From assembly GCF_006716445.1 (NCBI RefSeq), contig NZ_VFPA01000004.1:1-64000 (forward strand): 64,000 nucleotides of DNA, read 5' to 3'. Origin of the DNA: Pseudonocardia kunmingensis (lineage in GTDB: Bacteria; Actinomycetota; Actinomycetes; Mycobacteriales; Pseudonocardiaceae). Position numbers and translations under genes: made by a program. The notes under the pieces are model-generated. The model did no database searches and was not told where the DNA came from. It worked only from the letters and a program-made list of their open reading frames with translations. Shown here piece by piece: positions 56,581 through 62,742 of this stretch (positions are counted from its first letter, which is position 1; every line of letters begins with the position of its first letter).

Positions 56581-56605
56581 ACCCGATCGGGTCTACCCGA
56601 TCGGG
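56581..56605. repeat. Tandem dyads ACCCGATCGGG
   Basis: ACCCGATCGGGT (56581-56592) is a perfect palindrome; ACCCGATCGGG recurs at 56595-56605, a 14-base period. Two equal dyads on nearly the same helix face suggest cooperative protein binding. Confidence 0.55.
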
Positions 56606-56695
56606 CGTCCAGGGCTCTGACCAGTGCCGTTCGGTGCATCACCGTCCTGACGGCGCCCGCTACCCTGCACGATCGCTTGCACGTGCAGGCTGCAG

Positions 56696-56721
56696 CTGCA
56701 CGTGCACGCGTGCACGTGCAG
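56696..56721. promoter_or_regulatory. Perfect 26-bp palindrome built from TGCACGTGCA units
   Basis: The half-site CTGCACGTGCACG (56696-56708) is followed directly by its exact complement to 56721. It contains two TGCACGTGCA decamers around a central CGCG-type junction, and another TGCACGTGCA lies at 56679-56688. Not a hairpin of terminator type; reads as an operator array. Confidence 0.6.
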
Positions 56722-57013
56722 ACACAGGTTGCATCTGCAGCCCGTTGGGGCCACACTGCTCTGTGTGTCCGGCATCTCACTGTCGGCACACGGACAGGGG
56801 AACGGGTGGCATCCGCCGCCTGACGAGCGTTCCGGTCTCGTCGCGCCCGAGCCGCACGTGGGCCGGGCACTCGGCAGAGCACCGGTGAGCACGGAGCGCA
56901 CCGGCGAGAGGAGCAGCGGTGTTGGGCGGAACGGCGAGGGGGAGCTCACGAGCGGGACAGGAACGCGGTCGACCCGCGCGGCCTGCCGGTCGACCCGACG
57001 ACGAGCTCGTGTG

Positions 57014-57253
57014 ATGGGGGCGCCACCGGTGGCCCGCGAGTCCAACGACCAGATCCACAGCATCGCCGAGGTCCTCGCCGCCACGATGAGCGCCTCGGCG
57101 GTGCGCCACATCCTCTCCGAGCACAGTCCGGACGCCACCGGCCACTGCCGGGGCTGCCGGTTCCCCACCACGGCGGCGCCGGTCTGGCCCTGCCGGCTGT
57201 GGGAGATCGGCAAGGAGATGGAGCGGCTCCGCCAGCCCGGCACCCGGCGGTAG
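57014..57253 (+). CDS. Small Cys-rich protein of the XRE/DUF397 neighbourhood
   Basis: 79 residues. An N-terminal helix (SNDQIHSIAEVLAATMSASAVRHILSEHSP) is followed by ATGHCRGCRFPTTAAPVWPCRLWEIGKEMERLR, with a C-x-x-C pair, a third Cys and a His that could bind zinc. Similar short proteins are common near WhiJ-like cassettes in actinomycetes, but I know no name or function. ATG 57014 is chosen; an upstream open frame of 100 codons has no motif. Confidence 0.65.
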   Translation: MGAPPVARESNDQIHSIAEVLAATMSASAVRHILSEHSPDATGHCRGCRFPTTAAPVWPCRLWEIGKEMERLRQPGTRR

Positions 57254-57331
57254 CCGTCACCCGCAAGCCCTGATCACCCGACCGGTCCGGGGCCCCGCAG
57301 CCGCTCCGCGCGGCGGCGGGAGGATGTGGCC

Positions 57332-58222
57332 GTGGACGAGGGCGGTCGGTTGACGGACGGGTTCGAGGAGCACCGGGGTCACCTGCAGGCCGTGGCGTAC
57401 CGGATGCTCGGCTCGCTCGCCGAGGCCGACGACGCGCTGCAGGAGGCCTGGCTCCGCGCGGACCGGGCAGGCACCGCAGGCGTCGAGAACCTCGGTGGCT
57501 GGCTGACCACGATCGTGACGCGCGTGTGCCTGAACACCCTGCGCGCGCGGGCGCATCGGCGTGAGGAGCCCCTCGACGCCCCCGGACCGGAGCGGGCCAC
57601 CGCCCCGGGCGACGCTCGCCGGCACGACCCCGAGCACGAGGCCGTGCTGGCCGACGAGGTCGGGGTGGCGCTGCTGGTGGTGCTGGACCGGCTGACGCCC
57701 GCCGAGCGGGTCGCGTTCGTGCTGCACGACCTGTTCGCCGTGCCCTTCGACGAGATCGCCCCGGTGCTGGAGCGTTCCCCCGCCGCCGTCCGCCAGCTCG
57801 CGAGCCGCGCCCGCCGTCGCGTCCAGGGGGACGGGCACGCGCCGGAGGCCGATCCGGCGCTGGGCCGCCGCGTCGTCGACGCCTTCCTCGCCGCCGTCCG
57901 CGGCGGCGACCTCGACGCGCTGGTCGGCCTGCTCCATCCGGAGGTCGTGCTGCACGCCGACGCCGCGGCCGGCCCCACCCCCGAGCCCCTGGTCGTGCGC
58001 GGTGCCGACGCGGTGGCCCGGGGCGCGGTCGTCGCCGCCGCGCGCGCCCGGTTCACCGGACCCGTGCTGGTGGACGGGACGGTCGGCCTCGCCATGGCCC
58101 CGCACGGCCGGCTGCGGCTGGTGCTCACGTTCACGATCAGCGAGGGCCGCATCAGCGGGATCGAGATCATCGCCGAGCCCGACCGCCTCCGCGCGCTGGA
58201 GCTCGCGGCGCCCGGGAGCTGA
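57332..58222 (+). CDS. ECF41-type (SigJ-like) sigma factor with SnoaL-like C-terminus
   Basis: 296 residues from GTG 57332 (GTG 57326 also possible; CGGGAGGA upstream fits 57332 better). Sigma-2: EEHRGHLQAVAYRMLGSLAEADDALQEAWLRAD; sigma-4: LDRLTPAERVAFVLHDLFAVPFDEIAPVLERSPAAVRQLASRARRRV. The C-terminal 120 residues form a SnoaL/NTF2-like domain that controls activity in ECF41 factors; the terminal NPDKL motif appears as EPDRL and the DGGG linker motif as DAAAG, so it is a divergent member. ECF41 genes normally neighbour an oxidoreductase, here the FAD monooxygenase 11 bases downstream. Confidence 0.9.
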   Translation: MDEGGRLTDGFEEHRGHLQAVAYRMLGSLAEADDALQEAWLRADRAGTAGVENLGGWLTTIVTRVCLNTLRARAHRREEPLDAPGPERATAPGDARRHDPEHEAVLADEVGVALLVVLDRLTPAERVAFVLHDLFAVPFDEIAPVLERSPAAVRQLASRARRRVQGDGHAPEADPALGRRVVDAFLAAVRGGDLDALVGLLHPEVVLHADAAAGPTPEPLVVRGADAVARGAVVAAARARFTGPVLVDGTVGLAMAPHGRLRLVLTFTISEGRISGIEIIAEPDRLRALELAAPGS

Positions 58223-58233
58223 GGAACGCGATC

Positions 58234-60147
58234 ATGCAGTTCTACCTCGACGGCTACCGTCCCGGCGATCCGCTCGTCGAGGACCCGCACCCGTCGGTCC
58301 GGACGCGACCCGCGGGCCTGCCCGGGGAGGCGGACGTGCTGGTCGTCGGCTGCGGGCCGGCCGGCCTGCTGCTGGCCGCGCAGCTGTCCCGCTTCCCGGA
58401 GATCCGGACGGTCCTCGTCGACCGCAGGCCCGGGCCGCTCGAGGTGGGGCAGGCCGACGGCGTCGCGTGCCGCACCCTCGAGGTGCTCGAGGCGTTCGGG
58501 CTGGCGGACCGGCTGGTCGAGGAGGCGTACGCGGTCAACGAGGTCACGTTCTGGCGCCCCGATCCGCAGGACCGCACCAGGATCGTGCGCACCGGCCGCA
58601 TCGAGGACGTCGAGGAGGACCTGTCCGAGATGCCGCACGTGATCCTCAACCAGGCGCGGTTGCTCGAGCACCTGCGCCAGTACGTGCGGCGCTCGGCCAC
58701 GAGAGCGGAGCCGCACTACGGCGTTCGCGTCGACGACGTCCGTCTCGACCCGGCCGGCGCCGAGCACCCCGTCACCGTCACCGTGCGGCACCTGGGCACC
58801 GAGGAGGTGTCGACGATCCGGGCCCGGTACGTCGTCGGGTGCGACGGCGCGCGCAGCCGCACCCGCGAGGCGATCGGTCGCGAGCTCGTCGGGGACCGGA
58901 CCGACCAGTCCTGGGGAGTGCTGGACGTGCTGGCGGTCACCGACTTCCCCGACATCCGGTTGAAGTCCGCCATCACCGCCGAGACGGGCAGCATCCTCGT
59001 CATCCCGCGCGAAGGCGGGTACCTGGTGCGGCTCTACGTCGAGCTGGACGGCGTCCGCGACGCGGAGATGCTCCGCCGCGGCGCCACGCCGGAGGAACTG
59101 GTCGCGGTGGCCAACCGGATCCTGCACCCGTACACGCTCGAGGTGCGCGACGTCGGCTGGTGGGCGGTGTACGAGATCGGCCAACGCCTCTGCGACCGGT
59201 TCGACGACGTCCCGGCCGAGGAGACCGGCGGCCGCCTCCCCCGGGTGTTCATCGCGGGCGATGCCTGCCACACGCACAGTGCGAAGGCAGGCCAGGGGAT
59301 GAACGTTTCGATGGCCGACGCCTGGAACCTCGGTTGGAAGCTGGCGTCCGTGCTGCGGGGCACGGCGCGGCCGGAACTGCTGCACACCTACACGGCGGAG
59401 CGCCAGGAGGTCGCCCGGCAGCTCATCGACTTCGACCGCGAGTTCTCCGCGCTGTTCCGCGCCCGCCCCGACGGGTCCACCGGCGGCGACCCCGCCGAGT
59501 TCCAGCGGTACTTCCGCGCGCAGGGGCACTTCACGGCGGGGGTCGCGGTCCGGTACGCCCCGTCGATGATCACGGCTGCGGCGCCGGCGCAGCACCTCGC
59601 CGAGGGGTTCCCGGTCGGGATGCGGTTCCACTCCGCGCCGGTGGTCCGCCTGGCCGATGCCAAGCGCCTGCACCTGGGGCACGTCGCCCGCGCGGACGGC
59701 GCCTGGCGGCTCTACGTCTTCGCCGACCGCTCGGACCCGACGGCCGGGGACTCCCCGTTCCGGGACCTGTGCGCGTTCCTCGCCTCGGGCGCCTCGCCGA
59801 TCAGCCGGTCGACCCCACCCGGCGCCGACCCCGACTCGGTGATCGACGTGCGGGCCGTGCTCCAGCAGGGGCACCGCGAGCTGACGGTCGAGGCGCTTCC
59901 GCCGGTCCTGCTGCCGCGCAAGGGCCGGTTCGGGCTCGTCGACTACGAGAAGGCGTTCTGCCCCGACCCTGCGGCCGACGTCTTCGACCTGCGCGGCGTG
60001 GACCGGGACGCGGGCTGCGTCGTCGTCGTCCGCCCCGACCAGTACGTCGCGCACGTCCTGCCCCTCGACGGGCACGAGGCGCTCGCCGGCTTCTTCGGCG
60101 ACGTCCTGGTCCCCGCACCCCGCTCGATCCGCACCGGGACGCGGTGA
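58234..60147 (+). CDS. FAD-dependent aromatic monooxygenase (phenol 2-monooxygenase type)
   Basis: 637-residue class A flavoprotein hydroxylase. N-terminal Rossmann motif VLVVGCGPAGLLLAAQLSRFP, second FAD motif VVGCDGARSRTREAIG (DG motif) and third motif VFIAGDACHTHSAKAGQGMNVSMADAWNLGWKLASV are intact. The C-terminal 180 residues resemble the thioredoxin-like dimerisation domain of phenol hydroxylases (GMRFHSAPVVRLADAKRLHLGHVARADGAWRLYVFADR). Should hydroxylate a phenolic substrate with NADPH and O2. Eleven bases after the ECF41 sigma gene, so the sigma factor probably controls it. Confidence 0.93.
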   Translation: MQFYLDGYRPGDPLVEDPHPSVRTRPAGLPGEADVLVVGCGPAGLLLAAQLSRFPEIRTVLVDRRPGPLEVGQADGVACRTLEVLEAFGLADRLVEEAYAVNEVTFWRPDPQDRTRIVRTGRIEDVEEDLSEMPHVILNQARLLEHLRQYVRRSATRAEPHYGVRVDDVRLDPAGAEHPVTVTVRHLGTEEVSTIRARYVVGCDGARSRTREAIGRELVGDRTDQSWGVLDVLAVTDFPDIRLKSAITAETGSILVIPREGGYLVRLYVELDGVRDAEMLRRGATPEELVAVANRILHPYTLEVRDVGWWAVYEIGQRLCDRFDDVPAEETGGRLPRVFIAGDACHTHSAKAGQGMNVSMADAWNLGWKLASVLRGTARPELLHTYTAERQEVARQLIDFDREFSALFRARPDGSTGGDPAEFQRYFRAQGHFTAGVAVRYAPSMITAAAPAQHLAEGFPVGMRFHSAPVVRLADAKRLHLGHVARADGAWRLYVFADRSDPTAGDSPFRDLCAFLASGASPISRSTPPGADPDSVIDVRAVLQQGHRELTVEALPPVLLPRKGRFGLVDYEKAFCPDPAADVFDLRGVDRDAGCVVVVRPDQYVAHVLPLDGHEALAGFFGDVLVPAPRSIRTGTR

Positions 60148-60192
60148 TCGGTCCGAGGTCGGGCCGACCGCCCTCCTCGGGGCGATCCGGTG

Positions 60193-60269
60193 GATCTCGA
60201 ACCGATCGATCGTTCCGAGATCGAGCTCCGCGCCCCGGCGAGGGCGTCGAGCCGGACCTCGGAACGATC
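60193..60269. repeat. Quasi-palindrome and inverted copies of GATCGTTCCGAG
   Basis: GATCGTTCCGAG (60208-60219) has an exact inverted copy CTCGGAACGATC at 60258-60269. The 30 bases 60193-60222 form a near-palindrome centred on CGATCGATCG. A related GATCGGTCCGAG starts at 60147, at the monooxygenase stop. The 228-base gap to the next gene contains nothing else I can name. Confidence 0.5.
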
Positions 60270-60375
60270 AGCGCACGGGGGCGGGCCTGCGCTCCCACCC
60301 GCGCGGGGCGGCCGGTGCGGCCCAGCCGTTCCGGAACGCGCGCCTGCGCAGGGCGGGAACGGCCGGCGGGGACCA

Positions 60376-61008
60376 CTAGATCCGCTGCCGCAGCGCGGGC
60401 ACGCCGTCGCCGGTGAGCTCGTCGAGGTAGGCGCGCCGCCCGGCGAGGACCATCACGAGCGCCTCCGTGCTCCCCCGCACCGACGGCCCGTCACCGCTGC
60501 GGAACGGCCCGTCCGTCGCCTCGAGGCGCAGCCCCACGGCCACCGACCGGCTGTTCACCGCGAAGTTGCGCGACGCGTAGAAGGCGGCGACCGCGGTGGC
60601 GGCCTCGACCGACGGCGGCCGGGTGAGCCCCAGCGGCCTGCGGATGTCCTGGCCGTGCACCAGCACCTCGCCCAGCCAAGCGGCCGCGTGCCCGGACGGC
60701 GCCGTCGTGCGGGAGGCCGCCGCCCGGAACCGGGCGAGGGTCTCGGCGGGCGTCGCGCCGCGGTGCTCGTCGAGGCGGCGCCGGTTGTGCACGTCCGGGC
60801 GGAAGCCGGCCCCCACCATGCTCAGGACCCAGCGGAACGGGGTCATGTGCGCGGCGGCGGTCAGGTGCGCGAGCGTCTCCTCCACGGTCCAGGCGGTGCA
60901 CAACGAGGGCCTCGCCCACTCGGCATCCGTCAGGTCGGCGAGGTCCTCGGCGAGGTCGGCGCGGGCGGCGCGGGTCAGGTCCTGCAGGGCGTCACGGGTG
61001 TGGGTCAT
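60376..61008 (-). CDS. Maleylpyruvate isomerase-family mycothiol-dependent protein (DinB-like)
   Basis: 210 residues. Four-helix-bundle DinB/MDMPI fold: LTDAEWARPSLCTAWTVEETLAHLTAAAHMTPFRW with the metal His, and WLGEVLVHGQDIRRPLG with the second His-x-x-D site. Such proteins use a divalent metal and often mycothiol. Substrate unknown. Its start overlaps the end of the upstream kinase gene by 17 bases, implying translational coupling. Confidence 0.85.
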   Translation of the reverse strand: MTHTRDALQDLTRAARADLAEDLADLTDAEWARPSLCTAWTVEETLAHLTAAAHMTPFRWVLSMVGAGFRPDVHNRRRLDEHRGATPAETLARFRAAASRTTAPSGHAAAWLGEVLVHGQDIRRPLGLTRPPSVEAATAVAAFYASRNFAVNSRSVAVGLRLEATDGPFRSGDGPSVRGSTEALVMVLAGRRAYLDELTGDGVPALRQRI

Positions 61009-61621
61009 GTCCGGTGGGACGCAGCGGCGCGCGCAGATTCATCGGCGTCCCGCGAGCATGAGCGGGATCGGAGCCCTCACGGGCGAAGGCCGCGATCGTC
61101 TCGAACCCGGGCTCGTACCCGTCCGTGGTGTCGACCTCCAGCCACGGAGCATCGATCGAGACGCGGTCGAACGCATCGTGGCGCGCCGCTTCCGCGACCG
61201 CGTCGTCGGGCCGGGACACGTCGTGCGCCCGCCGCGACGGGTCGTCGTCCATCCGCCGCACCCGGCGCTCCAGGGCAACCTCGGCGGCGACGGTGCAGTG
61301 CACGATGCGGATCCGCGCGAGGCGCCGGAGCGGCTGCAGCCCAGGACGCCACAGCCGGTCCTGGAACGCCGCCTCCGCCACGGTGGTCACGCCCGCCCGC
61401 AGCAGGAGCTCGATGACCTGGAAGAACGTCGGGAGGGTGCGCATGCTCAGCTCGTCGCGAGGGCCGGGGGCGACACCGGGGGTGGCGTGCACCATCCCTT
61501 CCTTGATCTCGTCGCGGCAGATCGCCGGACAACCGACGGCCCGGGCGATCGCGTGAGCGAGCGTGGTCTTGCCGGCTCCAGGAGGGCCGCTCACGACGAC
61601 GAGCGTGGGAAGTGAGGTCAC
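60992..61621 (-). CDS. AAA/zeta-like P-loop kinase
   Basis: 209 residues from GTG 61621 (TTG 61633 also possible; neither has a clear Shine-Dalgarno site). Walker A VVVSGPPGAGKTTLAHAIARAVG, then CRDEIKEGMVHATPG and AEAAFQDRLWRPGLQPLRRLARIRIVHCTV, the layout of chloramphenicol-phosphotransferase/zeta-type small-molecule kinases. Target unknown. Overlaps the downstream DinB-like gene by 17 bases. Confidence 0.82.
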   Translation of the reverse strand: MTSLPTLVVVSGPPGAGKTTLAHAIARAVGCPAICRDEIKEGMVHATPGVAPGPRDELSMRTLPTFFQVIELLLRAGVTTVAEAAFQDRLWRPGLQPLRRLARIRIVHCTVAAEVALERRVRRMDDDPSRRAHDVSRPDDAVAEAARHDAFDRVSIDAPWLEVDTTDGYEPGFETIAAFAREGSDPAHARGTPMNLRAPLRPTGHDPHP

Positions 61622-61907
61622 GCCGGTAGCCAACCAGGATGCGGACCGCTACGCGTCCGACCCATCCGGCGCGGTACGGATCGCGCGGGACGGCGAGGAC
61701 CGTGAGGCGTACACCCGGGCCGAGCACGACCTCGTCCAGCGGGTGCTCGGCGCCCGGCAGGAGTGACTCGGATGCGGCCCCCTCCCGTGGCCGGCCGTTC
61801 CATGGCCGCGAGGGACGACGGTGGGCCGGCGGACGAGAAGATCGGCACGCATTCGGCACGACGCCACAGGGGCGCGTTGGTCGACACCCCGTTTGCTCCG
61901 TACTGCG

Positions 61908-62447
61908 TCAGGCAAACGCGGAGTCGCCCAGCTCGTCGGCGGTCACGATGGAAGTCACGCGACCAAGACCTGCGCGCACGCCCGCCTCGAGCTGGTCGAC
62001 GATGATCGACATCCCCAGGAAGACCGCACCGCAGGCCCCGACGAGCTGAGCTGCCGCCCTGGCCTGGCTGCCTCGCTCGGCCCAGTCGTCCACGAGCAGG
62101 ACCCGATCCGTGGCACCCACCACACGCTGCATCCGCAGGACGGGCCGGTTCCCGCGGTAGTCGGCATCCGAGCGCGCAGTCACCTTGTTCGATCCCGGCA
62201 GGAGGCCGTGCTCCTTCCGGATCGCGACGAAGCCGACGCCGAGGGCCACCGCGCAGGCGCCGCCGAGCAGGAAGCCCCGCGACTCGATACCGATGACGTG
62301 TGTCACGCCGGACCCGCGCCAGGGATCGGCAAGGCCGTCGACCACAGCCTGGAGTCCCTCTGCGTCCGCGAAGATGCGCCAGACGTCAGCGTGGGCGCCC
62401 TCCCACCGGAAATGACGGAGGACGGCGGTGCGAGCGGCAGCGGTCAC
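61908..62447 (-). CDS. Adenine phosphoribosyltransferase-like protein
   Basis: 179 residues from GTG 62447. Type I phosphoribosyltransferase fold: THVIGIESRGFLLGGACAVALGVGFVAIRKEHGLLPG (APRT-like flexible loop) and the PRPP motif DRVLLVDDWAERGSQARAAAQLVGACG, where the usual DD-x-x-(A/T)TG is DDWAERGS, i.e. the Thr is replaced by Arg-Gly-Ser context. Probably salvages a purine-type base or acts on another pyrophosphate substrate. No operon partner; 286 bases of unassigned DNA (61622-61907) lie downstream, with a 41-codon open frame lacking a start codon. Confidence 0.8.
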   Translation of the reverse strand: MTAAARTAVLRHFRWEGAHADVWRIFADAEGLQAVVDGLADPWRGSGVTHVIGIESRGFLLGGACAVALGVGFVAIRKEHGLLPGSNKVTARSDADYRGNRPVLRMQRVVGATDRVLLVDDWAERGSQARAAAQLVGACGAVFLGMSIIVDQLEAGVRAGLGRVTSIVTADELGDSAFA

Positions 62448-62528
62448 CGCGCGACAGTAGGCGCACGACGCACGCTGAGACGCCGTGATCGCCGTGGGGC
62501 AGACCGGCGAACAGCGGTGGCTACCCGG

Positions 62529-62601
62529 TGCCCCCGGTGGGATTCGAACCCACACCGTGACCCTTTTAAGGGGCCTGCCTCTGCCGTTGGGCTACGGGGG
62601 C
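62529..62601 (-). tRNA. Class I tRNA with UAA anticodon (nominally Leu; identity uncertain)
   Basis: 73-base cloverleaf on the minus strand: acceptor GCCCCCG/CGGGGGC, D arm GCCC-AACGGCAG-AGGC (one mismatch), anticodon stem GGCCC/GGGTC with loop CTTAAAA, variable loop ACGGT (5 bases), T arm GTGGG-TTCGAAT-CCCAC, discriminator A. The anticodon at loop positions 3-5 is UAA, which would read UUA. Bacterial tRNA-Leu are class II with a long variable arm; this one is not. CCA is not fully encoded (ACCG follows). Fold is convincing; the amino acid is not. Confidence 0.85.
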
Positions 62602-62669
62602 CGTGCCGGCGTCAGCCTACGGCGACCGCGACCAGGCGTTCATGTTCGCGGTCCCGCCCGTGATCGCGA

Positions 62670-62715
62670 GTATCGGTTGCCCATTGCTGTCACCACGACG
62701 ATGAGCAACCGATAC
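62670..62715 (-). terminator. 15-bp hairpin after ndh
   Basis: GTATCGGTTGCCCAT (62670-62684) pairs with ATGAGCAACCGATAC (62701-62715) with a single non-Watson-Crick position and a 16-base loop. It lies 27 bases past the ndh stop on the minus strand and 68 bases before the tRNA. No U-run. Confidence 0.6.
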
Positions 62716-62742
62716 CGCGGATCTTCGCGAGCGGATCGGGGG

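Larger units (their letters stand above)
56474..57013. other. Divergent regulatory region with dense TGCA palindromes
   Basis: 540 bases between the DUF397 gene and a small Cys-rich gene, without a supported CDS. By my count TGCA occurs 14 times between 56533 and 56739. The stretch holds three separate dyad structures (listed individually) and two -10-like boxes, TACCGT (minus, 56521-56526) and TACCCT (plus, 56661-56666). From 56760 to 57013 nothing specific is visible. Confidence 0.7.

Noticed and set aside
61642-61766. 41-codon frame ending AEHDLVQRVLGARQE
   Set aside because: Composition looks protein-like, but there is no usable start codon after the kinase gene start; possibly a remnant.
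62529-62601. Possibility that the tRNA is the bldA-type tRNA-Leu(UAA)
   Set aside because: bldA-type tRNAs have a long variable arm; this one has five bases there.
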